From NCBI RefSeq assembly GCF_944391105.1, contig NZ_CALXSK010000003.1, forward strand, positions 1-64,000: DNA of 64,000 nt. The letters are read 5' to 3'. Source of the DNA: an uncultured Victivallis sp. (GTDB lineage Bacteria; Verrucomicrobiota; Lentisphaeria; Victivallales; Victivallaceae). Positions within the stretch are counted from its first letter, which is position 1; each line of letters starts with the position of its first letter. Both the position numbers and the translations under genes were made by a program. The notes below the pieces were generated by a model. It did no database searches. It saw nothing but the letters and a program-made list of their open reading frames with translations, and was not told where the DNA came from. Positions 13,435-22,707 of this stretch are shown piece after piece.

Positions 13435-13782
13435 ATGAGCGACAAAATTGTTTTCGGCCTCGCGACCTACAAAAACGCGGTCGCCGGGCTGCATCTCCAG
13501 ACAGTCACCTACGGCGAGAGCGCCTCCAGCGCGGAGGCGACCGACGAGGACGGCTACATCGAACAGATCGATGTCTACGGCAAAAAGCGGACGATCCAGT
13601 GCGAGGGCAATGTGACGGTTGACGCTGATCTCTCCGCCCTCACCGTGGGGGGAAGCCTGACCGTGGACAGCAAGGATTACAAAATCGATTCCGTCTCGAT
13701 CAAGGAAGCGGTCAACGGACACAAGACCGCCTCCATCAGCGGCTCCGCGCCGATGGAGAAACCCGCTGACCTCGGAGGCTGA
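13435..13782 (+). CDS. Small beta-rich tail protein candidate
   Basis: The 115-residue protein starts at 13435 with CAGGAG upstream; the frame also runs back into the repeat array. It is all-beta with GYIEQIDVYGKKRTIQCEG and GGSLTVDSKDYKIDSVSIKE segments. Such small beta barrels between the tail terminator and tape measure are often tail-tube or tail-tube-initiator proteins; here that is by position only. I do not recognise a family. Confidence 0.6.
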   Translation: MSDKIVFGLATYKNAVAGLHLQTVTYGESASSAEATDEDGYIEQIDVYGKKRTIQCEGNVTVDADLSALTVGGSLTVDSKDYKIDSVSIKEAVNGHKTASISGSAPMEKPADLGG

Positions 13783-14531
13783 TGATGCGCAGAACTCCGG
13801 AGGAACTCCGCCTGCTCGCGACTCCGGAGTTCTCGCGGCTCCTCGCGACGGATCCCGAGCTCATCCGGCTGGAGGCGGAGAAATACGATAAAAACGGCGA
13901 GACACGGCTTCTGCTGGAACTTATGGGTCTCGGCGACTTCCGCATCGGGAAACTGCCGATCCGGCCCCTGACGGCCGCGAAATGGGCGTTTCTGTGGATG
14001 CTGGAGAACCGGTACGCGACCGGCGGCGAGATCCGGGTGATCGACAACGACGTCGCGCTCTATGTGCTCTCGCTCTACGACCTGCGGGATCTGCGGCGGG
14101 AGGGCGGCGCGCTGTGGGAGATTCCGGGGCGGGCGTCCGGTTACGCCGACGCGACCGGGCTGGAGTTCCGCGAGCTCTGCCGCGAACTGGTCTGCTGGCG
14201 TGATTCCGCGTTCCGTCCGCTCGAACTCATGCCGCCGGCGGAGCAGGCGGAGGAGTCGCCGCGGTTCGACGCGCAATGGCTGACCAGGATCTGCGCGATC
14301 GCCGCGCACGAATGCAACGAGACGCTCGAGCGCGTGATGTTCGAGCGGACGCTCTCGACGGTATGCTGTCTCTTTGTGAACTACGCGCAGCGCCAGAGCG
14401 CCGAGCCGCACCGCTTCCGCCGCCGCCCGAACGAAAAACTCGCCGCGAAAATTTCCGCGAGGATCGATCAGCTCTCGGAAGAGTTTCTGTCGGACAAGTC
14501 GGACCAGTCGAACCGGTCCGACAACCAATGA
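13782..14531 (+). CDS. Tail assembly chaperone candidate
   Basis: A 249-residue, mainly helical protein immediately before the tape-measure gene, where tail chaperones are found. FRIGKLPIRPLTAAKWAFLWML (quoted in part; about residues 50-72) is the most conserved-looking segment. GGAGGC precedes two adjacent ATG codons. The last dozen codons are an in-frame 9-base repeat array (SDKSDQSNRSDN), so its natural C-terminus was probably shorter. No ribosomal slippage site was seen by eye. Confidence 0.6.
   Translation: MMRRTPEELRLLATPEFSRLLATDPELIRLEAEKYDKNGETRLLLELMGLGDFRIGKLPIRPLTAAKWAFLWMLENRYATGGEIRVIDNDVALYVLSLYDLRDLRREGGALWEIPGRASGYADATGLEFRELCRELVCWRDSAFRPLELMPPAEQAEESPRFDAQWLTRICAIAAHECNETLERVMFERTLSTVCCLFVNYAQRQSAEPHRFRRRPNEKLAAKISARIDQLSEEFLSDKSDQSNRSDNQ
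14487..14524 (+). repeat. 9-base repeat array 5 (end of chaperone gene)
   Basis: About four units of GTCGGACAAG/GTCGGACCA in frame at the 3' end of the preceding gene, up to its stop codon. Confidence 0.85.
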
Positions 14532-14540
14532 GGAAGAATT

Positions 14541-16706
14541 ATGCCTACTGTCTGTAAAATCACGCTCGACGCCACCGAGTATCGGCGCGAACTCGCCGCC
14601 GTCGTGGCGGAGAGCCGCGAGGCCGCCCGGACGCTTGCTGCGGTTTCGTCCGCGCCGTCACCGTCTGGAGCGGTGTCTCCATCTGGTTCGATGGACAGTA
14701 TGACGCCCGATGCAACATCCATCGGAATGTCCTCCGAGCCGGTCGAGATTCCCGCCACGATTGCCGTGGATACTGTCGAGGCGGAGCAGACGATTGATGA
14801 ACTCGAGGATAAGCCTGTAAAACCGGAAGCGACGGTAACGGCTGATACCACCCCGGCGGAAAACGAGATGAACGATCTCGAAAAAAAGCCGGTCGAAGTA
14901 GAGGCAAAGGTGACCGCGGACACCTCCCAGGCGGAGGCCGCGACCTCCAAAGTCTCGAAATTCGGAACCGCGATCCGAGGAGCGATGAAGGGAAACGTCG
15001 GGGAACAGATCGGCAAGGGTGCTGCGGCGATCGGGGCGGTCGGCGCAATGGCGGGAGCGGCGGTTCCTCCGGTCGGAGCTCTGGCTGCGGTCGTCAACGC
15101 CCTGCTCTCTCCAATCGCGATTGTAACCGCGGCCATCGCGGCTCTCGTGGCGATCGGCATGGAGGTCTGGGATTATCTGACCGTGAGCGCGGAGGAGTAT
15201 GCCGAAAAGACGAAATATGCCTCAGAAGCGGCAGAAAAGCATGCGGAAAAGGTTCGCGAACAGGATCAGGCGGCGCAGGCGTACATGGATCGGCTGCGCG
15301 AAATCGCCACAATCGAAAATGCGGGAAACAGCACCAAAGCGGAAACGGCGCAGATCCTGCAGGTGCTCCAGGAGCGTTACGGGGACCTCGGTGCCGAGAT
15401 CGACTCCACGACCGGGCGGGTCAAAAATCTGCTCGAGGTCGAGCAGCGACTGAATGAGGAGCGCGGCAGACGCCTCGGAACGGCGAACATGAAGCAGGCC
15501 GAGGCCTATATGAACGAGGCAAAGGCAGCCTATACGAAAGCGCGCGGGAGCGAGTGGAGCACCACTGAAATATATGCGTCCGGCGAATTTCAAGGCATGA
15601 TGGAGTCGCGCACATACGAGCAGATTCTCGCAGATCTCGAACAGCGTGCGCAAAACGCATCCCGTTCCGATGAGATTTCCGGTTACAACGATGCGATCAG
15701 CAAGGTCAAGGCCGCGATTGAGGCTCGCAACCGGGCAGCGAGTTCCGTTGCCACCGGATACGAAAGCCGCGAGGAGTACGAACAGGCGCTCGTTCAAAAA
15801 AAAGGCGCGGCGGGGGCGGCACAGCGTGATCGCGACGCGGCGATCCAGGCGGCGGCCGACCGGCGCAGTGACGACGAGTTTTCCGATCTGCGGGACATCG
15901 ATGCGAAAAAAGCGAACCGGCAGGAACGGATCGCGGCGGAACGGGCCGAACGGCAGCAGCTGCAGTCCCTTCTGGACGAGGCACGGCAGAACGTCGCCAA
16001 AGCGGAACAGGAAGGCAGCGAAATCGCCAGGGAGGACGCTCTGAAAGCGCAGTATGATCTCGAGCGCCAGATTCAGCAGTCGCTCGATCAGGAATACGCT
16101 TTGAAGCGTCAGATCGATACTCTGGACAAACAGCGTGCCGAGGCGGTCAACCGAATCACCACGCAAGCGAAAAATGAACTCGAGTACAACGCGCTGATCC
16201 TCGCCGGTGAGTACGACAAGGCCGCCGCGCTGAAGCTCGAACAGGAGCTCAAGGCCCAGAACCTCAAGCTCACGAAAGAGGAAAAAGACGCGATCCTCGA
16301 ACAGCGCAAAGCGCTCGGCAGTCAGAACCTCAAGCGCAATCTTCAGGATCAGGCGTTCGACCTCTACGGGCAGGCGATGAACAAGGCCGGGCTCGGCAAG
16401 GAGTTCGAGATGCAGAAGGCGCTCCGGGACGCCGAGCGCGCGAAAGGTGCCGAACTCACGGAGGAGGAGGCGAATCAGGTGAAAATGCTCACCTCGCTCT
16501 CCTACGACCTCGCGAATCAGCGGGACATGCAGTTCGGCGACACCTCGATCAAAACGAACAGCCTCACTTCGCGCGGCGGATTTTCCGGAGGCGCAAAAAT
16601 GCCGGACTCGGAGAAGATCAACCGCGAAATCGCAACCACCAGCAAACTGCAGCTTGAGCAGATGCGATACATAGCCACGATCTGCGAAAAGCTCGGAGCG
16701 TTTTAA
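14541..16706 (+). CDS. Tape measure protein
   Basis: The 721-residue protein is long, helical and coiled-coil-rich with one hydrophobic region (about residues 165-215, AIGAVGAMAGAAVPPVGAL and following) resembling the membrane-active segment of tape measures. It sets tail length and lines the tube lumen. The N-terminal region has Pro/Val/Glu repeats (KPVKPEATVTADT, KPVEVEAKVTADT). Large size and place after the chaperone support the call. The length suggests a fairly short tail of roughly 100 nm by the usual residues-to-length rule, an estimate. Confidence 0.82.
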   Translation: MPTVCKITLDATEYRRELAAVVAESREAARTLAAVSSAPSPSGAVSPSGSMDSMTPDATSIGMSSEPVEIPATIAVDTVEAEQTIDELEDKPVKPEATVTADTTPAENEMNDLEKKPVEVEAKVTADTSQAEAATSKVSKFGTAIRGAMKGNVGEQIGKGAAAIGAVGAMAGAAVPPVGALAAVVNALLSPIAIVTAAIAALVAIGMEVWDYLTVSAEEYAEKTKYASEAAEKHAEKVREQDQAAQAYMDRLREIATIENAGNSTKAETAQILQVLQERYGDLGAEIDSTTGRVKNLLEVEQRLNEERGRRLGTANMKQAEAYMNEAKAAYTKARGSEWSTTEIYASGEFQGMMESRTYEQILADLEQRAQNASRSDEISGYNDAISKVKAAIEARNRAASSVATGYESREEYEQALVQKKGAAGAAQRDRDAAIQAAADRRSDDEFSDLRDIDAKKANRQERIAAERAERQQLQSLLDEARQNVAKAEQEGSEIAREDALKAQYDLERQIQQSLDQEYALKRQIDTLDKQRAEAVNRITTQAKNELEYNALILAGEYDKAAALKLEQELKAQNLKLTKEEKDAILEQRKALGSQNLKRNLQDQAFDLYGQAMNKAGLGKEFEMQKALRDAERAKGAELTEEEANQVKMLTSLSYDLANQRDMQFGDTSIKTNSLTSRGGFSGGAKMPDSEKINREIATTSKLQLEQMRYIATICEKLGAF

Positions 16707-16710
16707 CACC

Positions 16711-16750
16711 AGGTCGGACCAGTCAGACCAGTCTGACCAGTCGGACAAGT
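16711..16750 (+). repeat. 9-base repeat array 6
   Basis: About four units (GGTCGGACCAGTCAGACC and variants) follow the tape-measure stop codon and abut hairpin repeat C. Relative to C the array lies on the same end as in copies A and B, so array and hairpin repeat are inverted together as one composite. Confidence 0.85.
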
Positions 16751-16763
16751 GAAAGTTTCATTG

Positions 16764-16886
16764 CTCGCAGGCATGAGTACGGCGAAGTCGCACGGAATGC
16801 CGGAGAGCGGGGCCCCCGAAAAGTACCCGGAGCCCCGCGAAGCGGGGACCCGAGGCCCGTGGCCGACGGGTGGCAACTTTTTGGGG
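16764..16886 (-). repeat. Dispersed hairpin repeat, copy C (inverted)
   Basis: 123 bases, reverse complement of copies A and B. It is four bases longer because the inner stem is CCCCGC/GCGGGG instead of CCGC/GCGG: two bases added on each side, which keeps pairing. One outer arm has a base change. Its terminal GGGGAG acts as the ribosome site for the gene at 16893. Confidence 0.9.
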
Positions 16887-16892
16887 AGTATT

Positions 16893-17651
16893 ATGGGCGT
16901 AAAATTTCAAAGCCGGGTGCAGGAGAGCACCACGGACGGGATCACCACGACCATCGTCTGGAGCGGCACTGTCGAGGAGATGCTTCAGAAGCAGAACGAG
17001 GTTCTCATCAACGGCTATACGGACAACGGGCAGCTCAAGAGCTCGCGCGTCACGCAGGTCAGCCCGAAGATCTGGAACTGCGAACAGAAGTTCCTGCTCG
17101 CCGCGGACGGCGAATTGTCCGAGCCGCCCGACACGAGCTACGGGAAGAAGTCCGCACAGCTCAAGGGGTCGATGCTTTCAATGCCGCTTGAGACGCTCAA
17201 GGATTATCTCGCCTGCTGGAACTACTACCTCGCCGCCGCTCCCGGCGTGAGCGATGTGCCGAAGTGGTGGGAGACTGCGAAAGACACCGTCCTCGGCCTC
17301 AAGGATTCGCAGTCCTACGTCTGGATCAAAACGCCGGGCGAGCTGCCGACCGGCCCGAAAGGGAGATGGCGCATTCTCAAAAACCCGACGAAGCCGGGCG
17401 TGGAAACATACGATCTGGCGACCTACTCGGTGACGGAATCCGCCCGGTTCCGGTCGGCCTCCGCCGCCGGAAAAATGGTCGCGAACACGCTGAACAAAAT
17501 CGGCAGACCGTCCAATGATTTCAACATCAAAGGCGGCGACTGGAAATGCGACGACGCGAGCGTTTCCTACACCGGGAGCTACTGGCTGGCAACGTTGACC
17601 TGGACGCTCTCCGGCGATGCAAAAGGTTGGGATAAAGAACTGTACAAGTGA
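16893..17651 (+). CDS. Unidentified tail protein after tape measure
   Basis: A 252-residue protein. GGGGAG, the end of hairpin repeat C, lies five bases before the ATG at 16893; the open frame continues upstream only through the repeat. Sequence is beta-rich and Trp-rich (WWETAKDTVLG, GGDWKCDDASVSY, GSYWLATLTWTLSGDAKGW at the C-terminus). Position suggests a distal-tail or baseplate component in a non-contractile tail. It does not resemble a sheath or tube of contractile phages. No family recognised. Confidence 0.6.
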   Translation: MGVKFQSRVQESTTDGITTTIVWSGTVEEMLQKQNEVLINGYTDNGQLKSSRVTQVSPKIWNCEQKFLLAADGELSEPPDTSYGKKSAQLKGSMLSMPLETLKDYLACWNYYLAAAPGVSDVPKWWETAKDTVLGLKDSQSYVWIKTPGELPTGPKGRWRILKNPTKPGVETYDLATYSVTESARFRSASAAGKMVANTLNKIGRPSNDFNIKGGDWKCDDASVSYTGSYWLATLTWTLSGDAKGWDKELYK

Positions 17652-17658
17652 GGCGATC

Positions 17659-18222
17659 ATGATTCCCCGAAAATTACTCAGAGGCGACAAGTTCACCTCG
17701 CTTTACGATCTCTGGAATCAGATGATCGATCATCTGTACGAGATCCGGCCGGTTGCCGGATCCGGCATTCAGATCCAGCGGATGCCGGCGGGGATGCGGT
17801 TTTCCGCGACCGCCAGAGGAGGCTCCTCCGGTTCGGGCGGATCGTTCGGTGATCTTGGCCCGTTCGCCGTGACGCTCGAGGAGAACGCGGAGACGAAAAA
17901 GCAGACCGTCAAAATGCACAACTCCGCGAGCGACGGCGAAATCGCCGGACTTGTCACGATCGGCAGCTCCCGGTTCGAGATCAAAAATCAGGAATGGGCG
18001 CCCGCCGCCGGGATCGTGTTCTGCGACATCACCTGCAACGCGGAGTCCGGCGAGTATCAGGTCTTGTTCAGTCTCGCGGAAAAGCTGCCGGAAACGACGG
18101 ACGAAAAACGGTACATCCTCCGGCTCGCGGAGGTGACCTGTGACAAGGATCAGAAAACGTACAGCGTCGCACAAATTCGCGCAGTCGGCGACATCGAGGT
18201 GCTGGGAAGATGGGTGAAATAA
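17659..18222 (+). CDS. Unidentified tail/baseplate protein
   Basis: A 187-residue protein with GAGGCG before the ATG, seven bases after the previous stop. The N-terminal ~50 residues are helical, then a flexible RGGSSGSGGSFGD linker (about 52-64), then a beta-rich C-terminal domain. A short adaptor joined by a linker to a beta domain fits a tail-tip or fibre-adaptor protein. Hairpin repeat B begins two bases after its stop codon. Confidence 0.55.
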   Translation: MIPRKLLRGDKFTSLYDLWNQMIDHLYEIRPVAGSGIQIQRMPAGMRFSATARGGSSGSGGSFGDLGPFAVTLEENAETKKQTVKMHNSASDGEIAGLVTIGSSRFEIKNQEWAPAAGIVFCDITCNAESGEYQVLFSLAEKLPETTDEKRYILRLAEVTCDKDQKTYSVAQIRAVGDIEVLGRWVK

Positions 18223-18223
18223 T

Positions 18224-18342
18224 CCCCGAAAAGTGGCCACCCTTCGGCCACGGGCCTCGGGTCCGCTTCGCGGCTCCGGGTACTTTTCGGGGGCCCCGCT
18301 CTCCGGCATTCCGTGCGGCTTCGCCGTACTCATGCCTGCGAG
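18224..18342 (+). repeat. Dispersed hairpin repeat, copy B
   Basis: 119 bases, same orientation as copy A and differing from it at only a few positions (GCATT for GTCT near the middle, CATG for CGAC near the end). It begins immediately after a stop codon, as copy A does. Confidence 0.9.
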
Positions 18343-18356
18343 AGTGGATTTTTTAA

Positions 18357-18389
18357 CGGACCAGTCGGACCAGTCTGACAAGTCGGACA
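18357..18389 (+). repeat. 9-base repeat array 7
   Basis: Three to four units (GGACCAGTCGGACCAGTC and variants) 14 bases after copy B, ending just before the ribosome site of the next gene. Confidence 0.85.
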
Positions 18390-18403
18390 GAGAGGAGCAG
18401 GAG

Positions 18404-19354
18404 ATGCAGGAGTTGAACTGGCAGGCGTTCGGATTCCCGCTGGTGGCGTTTCTGCCGGCGTGGAAACCGGCGGAGGGGCTGCAAAAAGCGCTCGCGGAAC
18501 GCCTGCTGCCGTTCGCCGAAACGTGGGACATTGAGACGATCGCGGAAACAACGTTCCTGCCGCTGCTCGACGAGTGCCGCGCGGGGCGCGAATGGTCGCT
18601 CGCGTTCGACCGCGAGCTGCGTTCCGTCGCGGAACGGTATTTGAATCACACGAAGCTCGACCTCACTGATCCGGCAGAGTGGAGCAACCCGCTCTGGACG
18701 TGGGAGGATCTCCTCCTCGCCGCGGCGGAGGGGGAGGAGAAACGGATTGCGGATCCGGAAAAGGGCGACCTTTCCCCGGAGTGGAATCTCGAATGGGCGA
18801 TTCAACGCATGCGGGCGATCAATCTGCTCTGCTATGCGCCGGTTCCGTATCTGTACGATTACCTTTCCGGCAGCACGCACAACGGGGAGCCGTCCAGCCC
18901 GTCGGCGTCGATCTCGGCGGCCTTGAAGGGCGAAGAGCCGGGAACCGGCAGCGGACTCCCGGCAAGCTACGTCAACAACATCTACGGCCCCGACCACGGA
19001 TGGCGCGAGGGATCGTACTGCTGCAACGTGGTCGTCTGCAAAAAGATTTACGCGACTCTTCCGGAGGGATTCACGCCGGACGGCAACGTCTGGCTGTTCC
19101 TCGACGTGACCGGAGCGGACGGCAGCGAGCAGGGATTTTCCGGATCCGGCGTGACGTTCGGCATGAACCGTTTTCCCGCGGACGCGGAGGGGGTGTTCGT
19201 CACGTTTCCCGATAACAACATCGGTTCCGGGGTCGCGTGGCCGACGCGAGACCACCCGACCTGGGGCGGCTGGAAATCGACCAGCTGCCAGGCATTCGCG
19301 GATTATTCAAGTCTATTTCATTTCAAAAACGAGTCCGGGGGCGAAACATCATGA
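18404..19354 (+). CDS. Unidentified tail protein
   Basis: This 316-residue protein starts at 18404, with GAGGAGCAGGAG upstream; a longer open frame runs back through repeat B and is rejected. The N-terminal half is helical ([20 protein letters not shown]), the C-terminal half beta-rich with many Gly and aromatic residues ([21 protein letters not shown]; quoted in parts: [15 protein letters not shown]). It ends with an ATGA overlap into the fibre gene, suggesting the two products are made together, perhaps as baseplate hub or fibre attachment. Family unknown. Confidence 0.6.
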   Translation: MQELNWQAFGFPLVAFLPAWKPAEGLQKALAERLLPFAETWDIETIAETTFLPLLDECRAGREWSLAFDRELRSVAERYLNHTKLDLTDPAEWSNPLWTWEDLLLAAAEGEEKRIADPEKGDLSPEWNLEWAIQRMRAINLLCYAPVPYLYDYLSGSTHNGEPSSPSASISAALKGEEPGTGSGLPASYVNNIYGPDHGWREGSYCCNVVVCKKIYATLPEGFTPDGNVWLFLDVTGADGSEQGFSGSGVTFGMNRFPADAEGVFVTFPDNNIGSGVAWPTRDHPTWGGWKSTSCQAFADYSSLFHFKNESGGETS

Positions 19355-21768
19355 TTTTGTGCTACAACCTCACGCGGCAGCTGATGGTTGACGCGGACAA
19401 CTGCCGCATCAACACGAAGCCGTCGCTGTTTTTCGGCGAGCGTCCGGTCTGGGAACTCCGGTTCCTCGAGGGCGAGCCGGGAAGCGCCGGCACCGCGTCC
19501 GACCTCTCGCACATCGTCTCGTACCGGGTGGCGGTTGACACCGACTGGAACAGTGCGACCGAGCCGATGTGCCGCACGGTCGAGGGGATCGACAAGAGCC
19601 GCGCGGCGGAGGGGGTTTTGCTCGTTCCGGTCAATGCGAACACGCAGAATTACCTTTCAAAAATCGAGGGCAAAGAGTCGGTCAACGCGACGTTCGAGCT
19701 GCGCGGATTCGATGAGAACGGCATTGTCGTGCTGATCGTTCAGATTGCCGTCACCTGCCGCGGCGCGATCGATCCGGAGGGGGGAAATCCTCCGATGGAG
19801 GTCGATTCGGATGTCGCGAGCAAGGCGTGGACGCGGGGCGTGCTCGCGCAGCAGCTGATTTTCGAGTACAGCATCGACGGCGCGACGAACTGGCACAGCG
19901 TCTGTGCAAACCATGTCGACCAGTTTCAGCGGGTCAGGCACGGCGCGGACGGCGTCTGGAGCGAGGTTCAGCCGATCCCCTACGGCGAGGACGGCATGAC
20001 CGTCGTCCCCGATGCCGTTTCGCCGATCGCCGACCGACCGGCCGCCGCGGACGAGGGAAGCTGTTTCGTTTCGAGCGACGAGGGAAAGGTCTACTGGTTC
20101 ATCGGCGGGGCCTGGACTCCCGGCGCGCCGCTGGCGACGGTTCCGGGGCCGGAGGGGCCGCAGGGGCTGCAGGGAGAAGTCGGGCCGCAGGGCGCGCAGG
20201 GGCCGCAGGGACCGCAGGGCATTCAGGGGAACGACGGCATTCAGGGGCCGCAGGGCGTTCAGGGCGAGCCAGGCGACGGGCTTATGATCGACGCGACCGG
20301 AACACTCGCGAACCGGCACAATTACGACGCGGCCGACCGGGGATTCCGCTATCTCGCGACGGATCTCTACTGCGAATCGATTACCGCAAGCTCGTCCGGA
20401 ACCGTGTTCGCGCGGCTCGAGTCGGAGGACGACGGCACCCGCGCCCGCGCCTGGAGCGACGGTACGACGATCGTTTACACGGATCTCGCCAGCCCGGCGC
20501 TGCTCGATCCGATCTATCCGGACGTGTCGCTTTCGAGCGCGGCGGACACCGTGCTTGCGACCTCGACGCGGTATCAGCTCTACTATCAGAAAACCTCGGA
20601 CGACCTCGGCGCCTGGAGCGCCGGGATCCGGCTCTATTGCGGGCCGCAGGGGCCGGAAGGGCCGCAGGGGCCGGAAGGGCCGCAGGGGCCGCAGGGCGAA
20701 AACGCGGCGCTCGCCGCGCCGGTCGATTTCGGAACCGGCGGAAGCGCGGCGCTCGAGATCGTCGCGAACGCGGTCGAACTCGTCGGCGTCCGGCCGATCG
20801 CGTCGGTGGAGCTCTATTTCGATGATCCGGACGATCCGGGCGAGGTCAAAACCGCAGCCGTTACGCACCGCGTGACGATTCACTACTGCGACACGGACAA
20901 TAAAACGCACGTCTATTTCACCGACGCGACCCTCGATCTTTCGCTCGGCGGCCGCATCCGGTTCGCGCAGGGCGTCGGCAGCATGACGCAGTATCAGGAG
21001 TACCTCGAACAGGGCGGGACGCTGACCTATCTCGAATGGCTGCAGGCCGTGCGCAACACGATGGAGGAGGCCCCGCTGGACGGCAAATTCTACTGCCGGC
21101 AAAACGGCCGCTGGGTGGCGGTCGCAGTCGCGGCACTGGAGGACGTTTCGCTCTCCGGTACGACGGAATATCAGGAGGAGCTCAAGGTCGGCGCGCCGTT
21201 CTCAATCGTGTTCGACGTCGTCGCCTCGAACGGTGCGGACGTTGAATTCACGCTGACCGGGGGAACGCTTCCGGACGGGATCACGCTCTCCGGGCGGACG
21301 CTTGCGGGAACGCCGACGGCCGGAGGCAGCGCGGAGCTGGTGTTCACGGCGCAGGCGACCGGCGTCACGCTCGAGATTACGGTTTCCCTCGTGATCGTCG
21401 AGGCGCAGACGATGTATTACGGTTACGTGATGTCCAGCGAAGAGGTCTATCGCGTGACGGACATCACGGCGGATATGCTCGAAGTGCCGACTGTCAAGAG
21501 CGCGAACGCGGCGGCACTCGGGAAAACGAGCCTCGGCGACGCTCCCGCGGGCGCAATCGTGTTCGTGATGCTGCCGAAGTCCTCGCTGCTCACCGCGGCA
21601 AAGTTCGACGGCATCAGCGGATACGTTGAGTTCGAGGAGGATGCCGGCGGAATCACCGGATCGGGGGCGAACGGCACGGAAATCACGCTTTTCGGCGCGA
21701 CCTATCTCGCGTATGGCGAGGTTCGTCTGATCGCCGGGGAAACATTTATCAAAGTGGAGGCATTGTAA
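19351..21768 (+). CDS. Tail fibre with collagen-like and Ig-like regions
   Basis: The 805-residue protein starts at 19351 in an ATGA overlap. An N-terminal beta region (about 1-260) is followed by two collagen-like Gly-X-Y blocks rich in GPQ and GPE: one near residues 262-312 and one near 431-452. After a YLEWLQAV-type segment (about 555-565) and [12 protein letters not shown], an Ig-like putative domain follows ([20 protein letters not shown], about 640-660). Collagen-like triple helices are common in trimeric phage fibres and are exposed to recombination. It probably reaches the cell surface for adsorption. Confidence 0.8.
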   Translation: MILCYNLTRQLMVDADNCRINTKPSLFFGERPVWELRFLEGEPGSAGTASDLSHIVSYRVAVDTDWNSATEPMCRTVEGIDKSRAAEGVLLVPVNANTQNYLSKIEGKESVNATFELRGFDENGIVVLIVQIAVTCRGAIDPEGGNPPMEVDSDVASKAWTRGVLAQQLIFEYSIDGATNWHSVCANHVDQFQRVRHGADGVWSEVQPIPYGEDGMTVVPDAVSPIADRPAAADEGSCFVSSDEGKVYWFIGGAWTPGAPLATVPGPEGPQGLQGEVGPQGAQGPQGPQGIQGNDGIQGPQGVQGEPGDGLMIDATGTLANRHNYDAADRGFRYLATDLYCESITASSSGTVFARLESEDDGTRARAWSDGTTIVYTDLASPALLDPIYPDVSLSSAADTVLATSTRYQLYYQKTSDDLGAWSAGIRLYCGPQGPEGPQGPEGPQGPQGENAALAAPVDFGTGGSAALEIVANAVELVGVRPIASVELYFDDPDDPGEVKTAAVTHRVTIHYCDTDNKTHVYFTDATLDLSLGGRIRFAQGVGSMTQYQEYLEQGGTLTYLEWLQAVRNTMEEAPLDGKFYCRQNGRWVAVAVAALEDVSLSGTTEYQEELKVGAPFSIVFDVVASNGADVEFTLTGGTLPDGITLSGRTLAGTPTAGGSAELVFTAQATGVTLEITVSLVIVEAQTMYYGYVMSSEEVYRVTDITADMLEVPTVKSANAAALGKTSLGDAPAGAIVFVMLPKSSLLTAAKFDGISGYVEFEEDAGGITGSGANGTEITLFGATYLAYGEVRLIAGETFIKVEAL

Positions 21769-22697
21769 TGGCGGATTATATCACGCTCGCGAAACCGCTG
21801 CAGCTCTCGACGCCGGGCACTGCGCCGATCGCCGGGCTGACCGTGGCGGACACCGCCGCGCTCGAGGCGATCGACTCGCCCTGGCTCGGCATGTTCGTGT
21901 ACGTCCAGGCGGACGGGAAAACCTACCGCGTTACGGGGTTGAAGGAGATCAGCGTCGGCGTTTTCAAACGCCTCGCGGTCGCGAGTTATGAAGCGCTGCC
22001 GGATCTCGATGCGATGGAGACCGCCGCCGCTCGGCCGGCGTCGATCACGCTGCCGGTTCCGTTCGATGAGAATGACGACAACGTTTCGCTCGTCGTGGAT
22101 TTTTCCGAGGACGAAACGTTTCCGGAGGAGGAGTTCACCCGCGTCACGATGTCCGTTCACCACGCGAAAATGCGGGTGTTCTCCGGGGAAAAGTACGTTT
22201 CGATCGACGAGACCTGCGTCGGCAAACCCTATTACGGGCAGTCCGTCACGTTCACGCTCGATGACGAAATGTTCCCCGGATACGTCGCCGGGAAAACCTA
22301 TTTCGCGCGGTATTCCTGGGTGGACAGTCAGGGGGGATTTTCCGAGTGGCGAGGCTTCAAATTCACCGCCGACGTGGTCGATTTCGAGCCGATCCGGATT
22401 CCGCTCCTCTCCAGCACGAAGGTCAAGGCGGAAACGAGCGTATCCGGCGAACTCCATCTCGACTACCTCGAGGGCGGAATTCAGAACTATACGATGTATG
22501 ACGACGTCACGATCGCGCTCGAAAACGTCTCGAACGTCCCGTTCGCCGAGGCGCTGGTCGTCAATATGCGCCGCACCGGCGGGACGCTCACGGTCAAGCG
22601 GGGAACCGTTTCGCAGACCTATTCGGCCGACAAAACCTACATGATCGCCGTTACCAACTTCGGCGCGCTCAACATCATTGTAACCGAAACCATTTAG
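21768..22697 (+). CDS. Second fibre-associated protein
   Basis: A 309-residue beta-rich protein whose ATG shares one base with the stop codon of the fibre gene. The N-terminal ~100 residues include WLGMFVYVQADGKTYRVTGL, a motif seen in carbohydrate- or fibre-associated phage proteins; the C-terminal part is a regular beta structure with few charges (TYMIAVTNFGALNIIVTETI at the end). Likely a receptor-binding tip or fibre accessory protein encoded beside its fibre. No family recognised. Confidence 0.6.
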   Translation: MADYITLAKPLQLSTPGTAPIAGLTVADTAALEAIDSPWLGMFVYVQADGKTYRVTGLKEISVGVFKRLAVASYEALPDLDAMETAAARPASITLPVPFDENDDNVSLVVDFSEDETFPEEEFTRVTMSVHHAKMRVFSGEKYVSIDETCVGKPYYGQSVTFTLDDEMFPGYVAGKTYFARYSWVDSQGGFSEWRGFKFTADVVDFEPIRIPLLSSTKVKAETSVSGELHLDYLEGGIQNYTMYDDVTIALENVSNVPFAEALVVNMRRTGGTLTVKRGTVSQTYSADKTYMIAVTNFGALNIIVTETI

Positions 22698-22707
22698 AGG
22701 AGGAAAA

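Noticed and set aside
16749-16892. Upstream start for the tail gene at 16893
   Set aside because: The extra 48 codons are repeat C read through; copies A and B give similar meaningless peptides.
16893-17651. Tail sheath (Mu gpL) at the position after the tape measure
   Set aside because: Length (252 residues) and sequence do not fit; in Mu the sheath precedes the tape measure.
19351-21768. Diversity-generating retroelement target in the fibre gene
   Set aside because: No reverse transcriptase gene or template repeat is visible in the window.
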